From the NCBI GenBank assembly GCA_014871385.1, contig CM026429.1, positions 2,144,554 through 2,208,553 of the forward strand: 64,000 nt of DNA, given 5' to 3'. Shown in pieces: positions 47,407 through 60,354 of the stretch (position 1 is the first letter of the stretch; every line of letters starts with the position of its first letter). This DNA is from Ceratodon purpureus (Eukaryota; Streptophyta; Bryopsida; Pseudoditrichales; Ditrichaceae). The notes beneath the pieces are model-generated. The model was given only the letters and a program-made list of their open reading frames with translations. It was not told the origin of the DNA and did not search any database. Made by a program: the position numbers and the translations under genes.

Positions 47407-48585
47407 CTATCCTACAATTGAAGCTATTTTAATGGAATTACAAGCTTGTTTATAACTTGAAATGTAATTAGGATAAACTTCGTAAGTTATATCTTGTCTG
47501 TTCTTTGCTACACCATTCGACAAATTTCTACATATTTGACATGGTTTTTGAATAGGTTGAAGATGAGCTATGATGTTTTCATTTACTTCAAATGGGAATT
47601 CTTTTAAATTCACAATACTTGTATGCTTGACCAAATTTGGAAGTTGATTAAACTGTATAGGATTCGTGATGCTTATAAAAAAAGGATGTTGCAAAGCTTG
47701 TGAAGCGGTCAAACGTTTATTTGGATCCCAAGTACAAAGTCCTTGTATCAAATTCAAAGCTTCTGGACTTGCATATGGAATGCATGGAGCAAGAGAAGTC
47801 AATGGAGGAAATTGAGGGAATTGAAAACATGAAGATGTTGCCAATCTCATGCCTTCAGGCCAATTGTAATGATTCGGTGCACCAAATACTTCACAAATTT
47901 TATAAAGTTGATCTTGCTCGCTGGTGCCCGGAAATAGCGGCACGGACCGAAATAATTCCGCCATAATTGTTCCCACAGACCACATGTCTATGGCTGATGT
48001 ATAAGTTGGTGAATGCACCAACAACTCAGGTGCTCTATACCAACGAGTACACACATACTCGGTGAATTTTCCACATGGACAATCTTTTTTTTTATATTGC
48101 AAATGTGCCCATGTTTGAGTAAGACTGTTATGTAAGGACATCTTTTTTGCCATGCCAAAATCAGCTAGCTTCAATGTATTTCCGTTGATCAAAATGTTCT
48201 CTGGCTTCATATCACGATGAATGTAACCTTTGTTGTGCATATATTCAGTTGCTTTAAGGATTTGATACATCCAATATTTAATTTTTGCTTCACATGGAGG
48301 TTGTATTTGTTTCCTGATAGCTTGTAATAAATTGTCTTCCATATATTCAAATACGTATGACAAAGTATTGTCATTTTTGATAATACCCTTCAACTCCACA
48401 ATGTTTGGATGACCTTTCAATGAATTCAAAGCCTCAAATTCAACCAATTTCACTACATTTGTGGGGAGCTTATATTTTAATTGTTTTATTGCAACAATTT
48501 CTTTTGTAGAATGATGAATGGCTTTCCACACGTATCCAAATACACCTTCGCCTAGTTGGCTTAATACTGTATATTGATTATCCAT
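47407..48585 (-). CDS. CMGC protein kinase of the MAK/ICK/MHK group, intronless
   Basis: A single 392-codon frame. Seen: GEGVFGYVWKA (P-loop), VAIKQLKYK (catalytic Lys), YIHRDMKPENILI (catalytic loop), LADFGMA, activation motif TEY followed by VCTRWYRAPELL, and DMWSVGTIMAELF. The order and the TEY...RWYRAPE block identify the RCK/MAK subfamily, whose animal and algal members control cilium length; plant homologues are poorly characterised. The gene is AT-rich and lacks introns, which suggests a retrocopy or strong intron loss, yet every catalytic residue is present. About 20 extra residues with CPC sit between DFG and TEY, unusual for the family. The C-terminal tail is short (about 90 residues) compared with MAK kinases. 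Confidence 0.87.
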   Translation of the reverse strand: MDNQYTVLSQLGEGVFGYVWKAIHHSTKEIVAIKQLKYKLPTNVVKLVEFEALNSLKGHPNIVELKGIIKNDNTLSYVFEYMEDNLLQAIRKQIQPPCEAKIKYWMYQILKATEYMHNKGYIHRDMKPENILINGNTLKLADFGMAKKMSLHNSLTQTWAHLQYKKKDCPCGKFTEYVCTRWYRAPELLVHSPTYTSAIDMWSVGTIMAELFRSVPLFPGTSEQDQLYKICEVFGAPNHYNWPEGMRLATSSCFQFPQFPPLTSLAPCIPYASPEALNLIQGLCTWDPNKRLTASQALQHPFFISITNPIQFNQLPNLVKHTSIVNLKEFPFEVNENIIAHLQPIQKPCQICRNLSNGVAKNRQDITYEVYPNYISSYKQACNSIKIASIVG

Positions 48586-48904
48586 GGTTTGATTGTAGAT
48601 TTTAAGAAAAACGATGATTTGTAAATATACAGAGTGTTTTCAATTGTGAACTTTTGTTTTCAATTGATTTTGAAAGCTTCAAAAGCTTCATCTTCAAACT
48701 TTATAATAACATTTTAAACTTAATATAGTATTTTTTAATACCTCAATCCTCATGCTAACAATCTTCAAGATATGTCCATGTTGATATATACCTTCAAACC
48801 TAGAGTGTATTCAATTTCCATTACTTGCAACATCTCACTCTTGTTGAACAAACATGTACCAAACAAACTAAATTATATAACTACATATACTTAATTAGAA
48901 TATT

Positions 48905-49142
48905 TTACTTTTCACTTACACGAACCTTACTTTGAGATTTTACTTTAGTATTTTACTTTGTGATTTTGCTCTGTGATTTTACTTTGTGATTTTGCTCTGT
49001 AATTTTAACTTGTGATTTTACTTTGTGATTTTACTTTTTGATTTTGCTATGTGCTTTTACTTTCTGATTTTGCTTTGTACTTTTAATTTGAGATTTCACT
49101 TTCTGATTTTGTTTTGTGATTTTACTTTGTGATTTTATTTTG
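48905..49142 (+). repeat. Tandem 14-bp repeat (GTGATTTTACTTTG)
   Basis: About 16 imperfect units alternating TTACTTTGTGATTT and TTGCTCTGTGATTT, upstream of the kinase gene. Confidence 0.85.
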
Positions 49143-49182
49143 TAATATATATTATTTATTTAATAGGAAGAAGATGATTTAA

Positions 49183-49403
49183 CCCCTAAAGTTCCTTGAC
49201 TATGTTTCACCAAAAAACGCTCCTAAACTGCCAATTCCAATGTAAAAAACTTGAATGACCAAAAAATCAATGTTATGGCAAACATTTCCTTGTTATGGCA
49301 AACATTCACAAAAAGTTTCAACAAATATCAACTTAAATTGAAGTCACAGTTACATGCGTAAATTTTTTAAAAACCCAATTTTTGCCAAATTTTCCTTTAG
49401 GGG
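49183..49403 (-). mobile_element. 221-bp TTAA-type MITE, piggyBac-like ends
   Basis: TTAA flanks both sides; the ends are CCCCTAAAG and its exact complement CTTTAGGGG. The interior matches the 27173-27463 and 19152-19497 copies on the opposite strand. TTAA duplication with CCC-type ends is the signature of piggyBac-related elements. No coding capacity. Confidence 0.78.
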
Positions 49404-52400
49404 TTAATTTTCATTCATATTGTATTGTTGTTCAATAAACATGATTTCAAATAAATGCAATGAAGAGAACATTATTAATAACAATTGCAATATTTAACAA
49501 CATAATCATTGAATAAAAAATATATATAATTTTGATAAGTTGTTGTTTAAAGGTACTTATGTTATAAGATCACAAATTCCAAAAATACTAAAAAGGCTTA
49601 CATATGTTTGGCCATTTTTCCATTTTGAAGTTGAGCATATAGTAATTATAAACCTTATCCAATTCCATTTGTGCTAACAAGTGTCTTCTTAAAACATATG
49701 TATTCTTGCTTAAGTTTCTCAAAGTTTCCAATTTTTTGTATTCTTTCTTTGTATAAAACATTCTAAAACCAAACAATACAAGTGTTAAGTTTAAAGTAGA
49801 ATAAATACCAATCGATCATTATGAACCATTAAATTAATAAAACATAAAATTTTATTTCTAAATAATCATAAATATATAATATTGAGAAATTAAATTGTTT
49901 GTATTAAGAAAAAATTGAAATAATATATTTTGAATTTAGAAGAAACCTAACTAAATAAAATCATAGTTAAAGAACATGTAGTTTATATATTTATTACAAA
50001 CAAAATATTCTAGGAAGCAATAAAATTTGAATCATAAAGCTGATTTTTTTAGAAGCTTAAAGTTATGAAAAAGATTTAAATAATGAGTATTTTATATTTA
50101 TAGTCTTTAAAGTTGATACTTGTTCAAAAAACATTAATATACCATTGCTAAAAGAATGAAATGTCTATAGTTGAAATTCAAGATTACATACTAAAAACAT
50201 TGATGAATTTTGAATTTTTTTATTGATTTTATTTTTTATTTTTTAATGCTTTACTTTACCAAATACACATTCTTTGTCATTGGATGGATATCTTGAAATT
50301 TGGCTCCATAAGGAGTTATAAGTAATAAAATCATCATTTTAAGATTTGTTAGCTGACTATTCAATTTTGAAAGTTCATCAACAATATAAATATTTATCAC
50401 TCAATGCTCATTGAGTAGTTACAATCATTGAAAAGATTTGGATGCAAAATAAACCGTATAATGGTTGCATTTCTCAAATGCTTGATTAAATAAAGTTGTA
50501 ACATCCCTGCAATTGATTTAAGAGTTATATTTTATATGCACTTTCAAAGAATAAAAATAAAATCTAAGTGACAAAAATTGAAGCAATTAATAGATGTAAT
50601 TATAAGACATAATTTTTTATGGAAAAGAAATAAATACATAGGTTTTTCTATTTCAAAAGTATCAAAATATATACATATTTCATGACAAGTATGTCTTTTC
50701 ATTTTCAAATGACTTTAAAAAAATAAAAACTTATTAAATTATGATATGCAAATGCAAAATGATCAAGACTAGAGACATTAAAAAGAACCTGTAAATGCAA
50801 CCATAGAGAATTGATTGTTTTAAGAATCCATGGGTGAAGACAATAATTTTAACAAGTTTTTCCAATGAAATCAAAAGAAGAGAGCATGAATTTATTTTGA
50901 ATAACATGCACATCGTTGTTTAGCCATCTAGTGTGCAAAATATGTTGATTCCAGTAAACAATAATATTCTTCAAAATGAAAAAATTCATAATTAAAAAAC
51001 ATGTCATATTCCTGCATTAAATTCAAAAGCACAAAATTAAATTTGAATCTTTTACTTATTTATTGAAATTATAAAATTAAAATACGTGAAAAATTGTGAT
51101 TGGAAATCATTGAGCAATTTTGAAAATATTTTTGAAGATAAAAAATAATGAAGGGTTATGTAAACTTTATAATATATTTGATTTATTAATTTTAATACTA
51201 TCTAATTTTATCATTGCATATTTTTAAAACATCATGTGAATTATTATAATTATGTTTATATAAATTACAAAGAAGGTAAAAATTATTACTTTGTGATGTT
51301 TGTGATTTTAAAACTTAGATAAGACATTTTAACAACATGTTGATTGATGCAAATATAGTTGATCAAAAGGCTTATAACATATTTTCCATGGATTGCATAA
51401 AACGTTTTAGTTTCCTGCAAAAACCAAAATAGTTTTATAAATAATAGTGGAGATTTCTTTGTAAAAGTTTATCAAAATTCTAAATATAAAAGAGAATGTA
51501 TATATGATGGTATACTTATTTATTTTTTGATTTAATTACCTGAGGTTTAAAATTGTGTGAGTAATTCAATATCTCCATCTTGGTATATGAAAACCTTCAA
51601 AATGGAAATTTCCTTGTCTCCAATGGTATGTAATCTAATTTATTCACTGTAAATTTCATAAAATAATGAATATTTCAAAAAACACCAATCTTTGTAAATA
51701 TATAAAAATGATAAATATGTATTAAAGTAAGAGATTTCTCAAAGACACAAATTTATACAAAACATGAGAAATCAACATGGAAACATAAAACCATGATCAT
51801 TAAAGATTAAACCGAATTTTATAACAATCAATTTCATCACTAATTTAAACTTAAAAACATTTTTTTTTGGAATTAAAAATACTAAATGCATAAGCATAAA
51901 TTAGTATTTGAAGAATAAAAATTTTCAACTATCATTCGACCTTTTTTAATATGAATAATATAAAATGAGAAAAATAAGAATTTGAAAAAATAATTTCTTG
52001 AATATCAAATTATGTACATCTAATGAAGAGTGCAATACATTTGAATATGTAATATTGACGGAAGGAAATGAGTTCTTTCTACGATTTAACTGATAATTTT
52101 TGTGCAGAATTAAAAATACCATAATAATTTATATTCAATTTTTTTTTTATTTTTTTTTTTTTTTTTATGATTTACAAGAGGACAGATTCATCGTAAACCT
52201 ATTTTTCTCAATATAGTGCTAATAATATATAAAAAGAGTGTGAAAGAATCGAAAGAGACAAATACTTCATAAAATAAAATTAGGTTATCAACAAAAAAAA
52301 TTGATTTCTATTTAGGCCCAAATTTTACCTCATAAAAAATTAACAACCAAATAAAGATCCTGGATTATAAAATTTAGCAATTTCATTATAACATGTTTTT

Positions 52401-53397
52401 ATAAACACTAGATGAAATTACAAAGAAGGTTTAATGAAGTTTCTCTAATTGTTTCATCATTATATCAAAATTAATTTTAATATAAGATTATGATTTCAAC
52501 AACATGCAATACATGTAAGAGATAGTGTAATTTTTTTGTAAATAAAAACTATCCATAATTTTTTTATAATCAACCTATTGTTTTGGTGCTTTACCATGAT
52601 ATCATCTAATTTTGTGCAATGCAAAGGATGTAACATAGAAGCCATCTTATCCATTTTTAATTCCTTTTCAATCCTATAAATCATTCATTTTTTAAGTTTA
52701 CCAGTCCGTTAAAAAAGGCAAATTATTCTATCTGTACATTCACTAATGTTTTCATCATTCTTCATATTTTGCATGCTATGTTTCCATTCCAAGTGTAAAT
52801 ATTATAATTCTTATAGGTTAATCCAACCCGGTTAAGTTATACCTATTTCTAATTATCAACCTTGTTGTGAATGAAAGTGGAATAACATAAAGTGTTAACT
52901 TACACCACTTTTTAATCTCATTTTAATCTCATTTCAAATTCAAAAACCATTAATTCCTCATACTCTCAAGGTGCCCAACTCTACATCCGCACTCACCACT
53001 GTCTACCTATCTTCTACACTCCATGATATACCCCCCTAAATATTTTCCACAATCTCCACATCTAAACCACCAAAACACCACCTACACATCACACTAAAAG
53101 CCTTAAAAACGGAATTCCAGAGTGCAGACCTGAAGTTACTTAGGGTTATTCTATTTGGAGGTCAAAAAAAACATGACTACTCTTCTAATTGGAAGAGAGC
53201 TCCAAGAGAGACGAAGAGCTCTCAGAGGATCACGGATCAGGCCCATTGCCGCTTTATATACCCACACCCAAGTTTAAGTTTGCGAATTTGCTGCATGCAC
53301 AACTTTGAAAGAGTTGGCAAATGCCCCAACAAGCAGCACAACACAAAACACACATGGAGAGAAGAAGGTCCATCCACTACAACACAGCCACATCACA
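49404..53397. other. AT-rich gene desert
   Basis: Extremely AT-rich with T runs (52140-52166). No supported gene or RNA. Confidence 0.5.
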
Positions 53398-53456
53398 ACA
53401 TACCCACCCAGATACCCACCCAGATACCCTCCCAGATACCCTCCCAGACATCACAC
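53398..53456 (+). repeat. 14-bp tandem repeat (ACCCACCCAGATAC)
   Basis: Four imperfect units, changing to ACCCTCCCAGATAC in the later ones. Confidence 0.8.
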
Positions 53457-53649
53457 AAGCATCAACCAAAGATCACCTAGGTATAACCCAAGTATCACAC
53501 GAACACCACCTAGACATCAAACTTATCCATCCTGCTCCTCAGTCCACACATCCACACACACAACTCCTGTTCCCAATTCAGGCCCAACTGAAGCAACACT
53601 CAATGAAATGATCATGAATTTGCATCAAATTTATCACCTTTCCGGTGTC

Positions 53650-53748
53650 TAGACTAGTTTGGTTTGTCTAGATTGGTTTGGTTTGTCTAGATTGGTTTGG
53701 TTTGTCTAGATTGGTTTGGTTTGTCTAGATTGGTTTGGTTTGTCTAGA
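53650..53748 (+). repeat. 20-bp tandem repeat (TTGGTTTGTCTAGATTGGTT)
   Basis: Five nearly identical units end 44 bases before the SDR gene ATG, so they lie in its 5' UTR or core promoter. Confidence 0.9.
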
Positions 53749-53791
53749 TCTTGTTGAGCTGGGAGCTGGATTGTTGGCGAAGATTGTTGAG

Positions 53792-56700
53792 ATGGAGGTG
53801 GGAGCATGTGCATGTTTGTCGCGGGTGGGGGCATGTCCATCTGGGCTCACCAAAGTTGCGGTGCTGCGAGGAACTGTGGCACACTTCTCCAGTGCGCAGT
53901 CGTTTCGATCCGAGCTCCAGGTGTGTGGGAGGAAGCAGCTGGGAGCTCTGAGGTGTACTGTGAGGCCAGGGAGCTGGGGAGTGTGCGCGCAGGTTGCTGA
54001 TTCTAGCCAGGTGCTGGAGGATCAGTCCAAGGCCGGTGCTTCCAAGTGCGTGCTTGTCGTGGGCGCCACTGGAGGTGTAGGTGAGTTTTCGGAGAATCTC
54101 CTCCTGTTGTGCTTCACAGGTTGGTTAAGATTCCTGGGAATTGAGTTCGGAGGTTTGAGAAATGGGTAAACTTTGCACTGGCAATTGCTCATCGGCTAGT
54201 GCCTATCTTGCATTGGAAGGGATTCGTGACATCTGAGTATTATGGTTAGGGGATTTGCTGATGCAGATTCTGGTATGCATGGGTGCAATGCTGGTGCTGA
54301 GATGAAAGGCATTTTCGGTTTGTGAAGGGTGTTAGTGTTCGATTATGACGGCTGGAGCACAGAGGGGATGATGAATTGTTTGATAGTTATAGAATTTGAA
54401 GCTCTTGTCTCCGTCGTGATTAGGTTAGTACTGATGACCTAGCGTCATGGGTTTTGAGCTTTGGGGGATTTTTGAGTCCGATAATCCCAGTGGCTTATCC
54501 CTATATGAGTTTTAGTTCGCAAACGACTCGATTCCGTCTATGTTCTCTATTGTCTCTCACTTGTTAAATACCTTTAGGTCAAACTTTAGGAGAAATTCAA
54601 ATCTGGTTGTATGCCAACCTGCCATGAGTCTTTTTGGTTTTTGAAATCTGAGTGAAATATAAGAAAAGTATCCGACATCCGTTGACAATTGCACTGACGC
54701 TGATATGGCATTACGTTTGATACCAGGACAGCTGGTTGTAGCAGCTCTATTGGACAGAGGACTACCTGTGAAGGCAGTTCTTCGTGATGCAGAGAAAGCT
54801 CGTGCTCTCTTTGGTGAACATGATCCAGAAAAGTTTCAGGTCTGTGGCATAATGCAGCGCTATTATATAGCCAATGTTATTCCTTGATACTTTGTGCTTT
54901 GGTACATTATTCATATCCTCCTTGTTGCTTACTCTAATCAAATCCTTAGCCATAAATTGATCATGTCTCAATTTCTCGCTAGTAACACGAGTGTCTTCCT
55001 AGTCCAAGAGTTGTTCCTGAACTTAGTACATGAGTTGCTTCTGCATTTTGCATTTATCGTTTCGCTGCTTTGTGTGCATGACAGACCACTCGTCGTGCAT
55101 TCTTTGATGTTTATCATCATTTCCTTTTACTAGGTGCTTATTGGAGACACACGGCAGCCTGAAACTATATCTCCATCTGTATTTGAGGGTGTTACACATG
55201 TGATATGCACTACTGGTACTACGGCGTTTCCTTCTAAGCGTTGGGACGGCAATAATGGACCAGAAAAGACAGGTCATTCATAATTCTTTCTACTTTTCTC
55301 TGCTAATCGTTCACTGCCTTTCTGATGGGAGCGAACGGATCCAGCTTTTAAGTTGATACCGTCAGTGATGATGGTAGAGGTGGGCGTTGCCAATGTGTGT
55401 CGACCAACTTTCTGTCTGTTTTAAAACACTACGTGATACTTTGCATCATCAATTCATTGGACAAAGATTGATCGTAGAGCTAAATATCTGCAGACTGGGA
55501 AGGAGTGCGGAATCTCGTGGCGGCAGTGCCAAAAAGTGTCCAACATTTTGTATTGGTGTCATCCATAGGAGTAACCAAGTCCAACGAGCTACCGTGGAAG
55601 TGAGTTCACCACACTTTCTTGCTTGTGGCACATTTGTGCAATTATGTGTTGGGTTCATTCTTTGCTGTAAGTATTTTCTCCATTGATTGTAGTTGGAAAC
55701 TCAAATAGACCCCATTTCGAGTTCCTCCCTTGCAACAGGCAATTTTCCCTAGCAAGAAAGTAAAACCCTATTTCTGTAGAGGCTATCATGAATGAGTTAC
55801 TTTTGAAAAGTTGTAGACTTTCATTTTGCTCATCCAGACTGATGACTGCATCTACACTGGGTAGTTGTCAACTCTTCAGGACATTTTTTATACCTTTGAA
55901 CACCAAGCTTCGTAGTCTAGTAGGGTATCCTGGACTTAACTTTATATTTTTGTCTGTGGCGTGGGGTGGTTCGTGCACTAGCATCATGAATCTGTTTGGA
56001 GTTTTAAAGTACAAAAAGATGGGCGAGGATTTTCTGTGCGCATCAGGGATTCCTTACACCATTATCAGGTTTGTACATTCTCTCTAAAACTGATCCATAC
56101 TACATGCTTTTCCTTAAAAAACGGATTTCCCTTCAGGTATCGACCTAATCTCGAAATTTCATATTTTGAAGTGCAAATGGACCTCTAATCTTGAATATTG
56201 ATGAGGTGGACATGCTTTACGCAGGCCAGGCCGTTTAACTGATGGACCATATACATCATATGATCTTAATACATTGCTAAAGGCCACTGCTGGTACTCGT
56301 CGGGATGTGATTATAGGGCAAGGTATCATATACGATAATCACTTGACCTCATATTACCTTTTGCTCTTTGAATTTATGCTGAGTAAATCCATGAAGTGCA
56401 TGTCCATTACACCTTCCAATGGCCAATTCTTTTGTCTTGGTTATATTGCAAGTTTCGTTTTTTAGGATCAACAACGTAGACTTATCGGTGGTGTTCTTTC
56501 TGCAAGCTAAGTTGGCTCTGATTATCACATAGCTGGTCCTATCACATTGGCACCAGAGAGGGGACATTATCTTGTGCATCGTTCGACGTGCCTTTTGCTC
56601 GAGTTGAAACAGCTCGGAGGATTCTAAGTTCACTTGCCAAGTGTAGCAGGCATGGCGGTTCCATCTTTTCATCATTAACCCGCACAATGAAATTTCTCCT

Positions 56701-57025
56701 TGATTTCTGCAGGTGATACTTTAGTTGGGGAAGCAAGCAGAGTTGTGGTTGCGGAAGCTTGCATCCAAGCATTGGAAATTCCATGCACAGTTGGACAAAC
56801 GTACGAGATCAGCTCTGTTGAGGTCAGTAAGCTTCATTGTCCTTAGCTTCGTAAGACCTTGTGAGATTTTTTGTTCAACTTGGGTTCCGAATCATATGTT
56901 CAATTTGTTGGTTGTACTCTGGAGGTTGATGAGACGTTTAATGATTTGGGAAATTGCAGGGAGAAGGCCCTGGAAAGGATCGGACACGGTGGGAAATGCT
57001 TTTCAAAAGTGCACACAAGTCCTGA
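53792..57025 (+). CDS. Chloroplast-type atypical SDR (NmrA-like NAD(P)-binding protein)
   Basis: Eight exons: 53792-54080, 54727-54839, 55134-55272, 55494-55599, 55982-56068, 56225-56322, 56713-56822 and 56960-57025. All junctions are in phase, 335 residues. About 85 N-terminal residues are Ala/Ser/Cys/Arg-rich without much acid, a likely transit peptide. Then VLVVGATGGVG (Rossmann dinucleotide motif), LVVAALLDRGLPVKAVLRD, FEGVTHVICTTGTTAFPSKR, NLVAAVPKSVQHFVLVSSIG, IMNLFGVLKYKKMGEDFL (YxxxK-type region), RLTDGPYTSYDLNTLLKATA and the end WEMLFKSAHKS. This matches an uncharacterised plant plastid family (Arabidopsis At4g31530-like as I remember it). The exact reaction is unknown. A 20-bp tandem repeat lies just upstream. 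Confidence 0.9.
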
Positions 57026-58189
57026 ACGTCGAGTAATCCGGCATTCCTCTTGTTTATGTATCATGCACCTTAGACCAGCCTTTTCCTTGATGGTATGTAA
57101 ATTGAGGCTGCTCTTTAGATTTATTAAATGGCTTGATTGTGCATATGAGCAATTCACGCTTCTGTATCATGTCTCTATATTATAATGGAAATGATTCGTC
57201 ATCTATCCCAACGACCCACACACCTTTCTTCTCATCAAAAATTGTTAAATTTTTGAACAAAAGTGACACTAATGTAAAGATTTTTTTTAAAGTCTGATCA
57301 TTCAGACTTCTCCGCAATTACATGAAATGAAACCCCGTGTCATGATCAATCAGTTGTCAAGATACAAAAACAATTTTTCTGATCGGAGCGACATGCCCGG
57401 CGGGTATCCGTCGATGACGCTGCGAGAAATTCATTAAAAACCTTATCATATAGAGGAAGAGGAAATAACTGTGAAATACATTGCCTTCTTCAGTAAGGGG
57501 TCAATCGCAAGGCTTCACCCTGTTAATGTATCACAGTCCGGTGTGCAATATTACCACAAGGTCAAATTCTGAGCATATTATTCACGACGTTTTCAATGGC
57601 AAATTTTCTGTTAGATTGACAACATATTCAACTTCACAAAAGCTCCAATCATTCTTAAGCACACGATGCTTCTTCCCAGCTTAATTATCATAGAAAATCT
57701 ATCATCTGATATATAGACAAGTCCCAACCTTTCGTATGATTGCTACGAATTCCAAAATGGAAGTTTTCGAACCATCTTTTATTACAATCGGGACCAGATT
57801 GTACTACTAATATGATCAACATCCTCAAAATTCTAGGTGCTACATTTTCACGCCCTGTCCATCTAAAAAATTTATCCACATTTGAAGCTCGCTAGTTTCC
57901 AAGCTCTCACTAGGACTAAGATGTGCATTTACATCCTAACATACGATACCACTGGGACAAACAATTCTACCACAATTACAATCGACACATCAGCCACCAA
58001 GTTATGCCAAACTTGTGGGCTACAAATGAACTAATTAAGAGTCTCGACGAGCCTGAGTAGTCCACAGCATGTAGGACTGGAGGAATCAACATAGTATATA
58101 CTAATATAGATTGATATGCACGACCCGTCGCTCATGATCGATTATTAAAAAAGGCTGGGACGAAGCTGGATGGTGGCTCCTTCGCCGAC
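57026..58189. other. Spacer and probable 3' UTRs of convergent genes
   Basis: No supported gene. Confidence 0.4.
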
Positions 58190-58438
58190 TTAGGTCTGGG
58201 CAGAGTGGTGGCACGAACACGAGCACACGCCCACATTGCAGCTACAGATGAACCAGGTACTGCCATCGCAAAACGGGTTCGAGCACGGCCACTCGAACAG
58301 GCTCTGCTGCCCAAATGCCAGCGTGCTGGCCGAGCTCTCGTGCGTCATCTGCACTCCTTTATGCCCAGCCAATTGGTCACGGGCGCCATAGGCAGTTCCC
58401 ACGAACTCCAGCAGCGCCACCACGACGCACACAATCAT
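58190..58438 (-). CDS. Small secreted Cys-rich peptide precursor, 82 residues
   Basis: From ATG at 58438: MIVCVVVALLEFVGTAYG is a good signal peptide with likely cleavage after AYG. The mature part is polar, and the C-terminal end holds seven cysteines (WPCSNPFCDGSTWFICSC, then CSCSC) ending in SAQT. The frame is also open upstream of this ATG without another ATG. A short upstream frame (MASEMKKG-stop) lies in the leader. I cannot place it in a named peptide family; the signal peptide plus a Cys cluster is what supports it. Confidence 0.5.
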   Translation of the reverse strand: MIVCVVVALLEFVGTAYGARDQLAGHKGVQMTHESSASTLAFGQQSLFEWPCSNPFCDGSTWFICSCNVGVCSCSCHHSAQT

Positions 58439-58683
58439 CACAGCTCTCACTGACCCGCTAATGTGCACTGCTCACCCCTTCTTCATTTCAGACGCCATCA
58501 CTTGCTTGCACGCCCGATATCGAATTGAACTTAGCTTGAAGAAAGGCTGCTAGAGTGGAAGGCCCAAACACTGCAAGATCGATCTGCCTGGATGCAGAAC
58601 TGACGATCAGGAGGTGGTGGGTGCTAGATTGGGACGAGTCAAGATCTTTTATAGCACAACAGGGAGCACCTCTTCAGTCGGGA

Positions 58684-59543
58684 TCACGTCAAGATACTCA
58701 ATTCGGACAGTGGATCCAGGAAGACCTCGTTCAATGTCTCTACCGTCCGCTCCACGAGCAACTCACGAATCTTCCCGACAGCCTCTACAGCCATTTCACA
58801 GATCTCGCTATGAACCGATGAGGTCGCATTTACAGTCGTTTGCATGACGACCGTCTTTAGATCCCTTCCAATAGATATGCTTCGCCTACTCTTCTGAGTT
58901 TTCTTTGCAATCATACCTCCGTTAGGTAGAGTTTGAGCAGTATCTTCAATCGCGCTGATGCGCCCACTTGGCCTTGCGAACTCTTTTCATATGGCTTCAG
59001 CAGGTACTTGCTCAGGAGTAGATGTCCCAGGAGCTGCAATTTGGCTCTCACAGAGGTCGCCCGTCATCTCAACTCCCCCTAGTGCCTTTCCGGCTATTTT
59101 CTTGTCTTGGGTGTCAATGACTTCATCGTCATTCGCAGATTCTCTTTTAAAAACAGTCTGATCCTCCATGTCATCTGTCGGAAACTTGACAGTCGACGAC
59201 CGCATACCCCCCGCTGAATGAAATACAACATTGATTGTCACCACAACAGAGAACGGGAGAGTATGAGAAACGAGAAAAGACAGTTAAAGTCGCTCACAAT
59301 AAAGGAAAGTAAAATACCTGTCTTTCCAGTCTTCCATGATGAATACATGTAAGGATCGTTGCCGCAGAAATCGTACGAGAAATCGGGATTTAAATGCTGG
59401 TGTAGCAATTTAAATCCGTATAATTGCTGGTGTCGAATGAACCGTTCGTGACCATGTCGTAACGTGAGATGAAATGCAACGTACTCAGAAAGATTTTGTG
59501 AGTCTTGTGAGATTTTGAAGATGCTGTATGTAGATAAAAACAA
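58684..59543 (-). other. Minus-strand exon-like fragments of an unknown gene
   Basis: Three open segments look coding: 59543-59310 (YGFKLLHQHLNPDFSYDF, then CGNDPYMYSSWKTGK before a GTATTT donor), 59244-58987 (STVKFPTDDMEDQTVF) and 58914-58684 (IGRDLKTVVMQTTVNATSS). The last two share one frame and are separated only by one TGA and 23 codons. No family recognised. They may belong to one multi-exon gene with the 60274-60738 block, or be remains of it. Confidence 0.35.
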
Positions 59544-60242
59544 GACATCTCAAGGTTGAGAAAAGTTACCTCTAAGTACGAAAAATGCTACGGTTCCTCA
59601 AAGTGATAGGCGAAGAAGCCAAGACGATACTGGTCACGATGTTGTACAGATAGTGTAGGATGAGAAGTAGATGGTCTCTAATCGAGGAATCAATAAATGC
59701 ACTGGTAAACCAGTGCAAACAACTCAAAACCTTCTACGTTAAAACTTCTACCTTCTTACTATGAGCATGATTATTAAAACAAAGAATTACAACAAAAGCA
59801 CGATATCACACAAGGCGTTATCCAAGATCCTGTAAGGAAGAAACAGATTCACATACCCCTCGAAAACTGCTAAATCCGTATTCGCTGAGCTGGTAGTTTG
59901 TAAAGGTAACGAAGAATGAAAACGAGGCGGTCACAGATAGTGTCAAGCAAAGGGCCCAACAAAGACCTTGCTGATGAATGGGCTAATTCAAACACGGGAC
60001 CTCCGCGAGCCTGTAAAATATTAACAACCTGTCCACATGGAAGATGTAAGATAAGAAGTCAGAACAGGAAGTGCGAGCTAATGAGATGTATCTTCTAGTC
60101 CTAGGTGTAGCACGCATGTGCGACTGCAAGGAAGCATCTTAGAGTATCGATGTCACAAATCACACAAGATAGCGAGTATCATTTGATATCATGAGATGTA
60201 TCATCTAGTAGGCATTAGATCGCCTTTCCCTTTCCTCTGATG

Positions 60243-60354
60243 CATCAAATTTCAGTTGTTGATACTGATATTCTCAAACAGCTTCGTTAAATCGCCCAGA
60301 AACATTCTCACGAAGTTGTTGAAGAATATCAGTATCAACATCTGAAATTTGATG
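60243..60354. repeat. Near-perfect foldback, 44-bp arms, 24-base loop
   Basis: Arms 60243-60286 and 60311-60354 pair at 40 of 44 positions. The right arm is the coding sequence for DVDTDILQQL of the minus-strand exon, so the left arm is an inverted copy of coding sequence. The shape equals a plant miRNA precursor. Confidence 0.85.
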
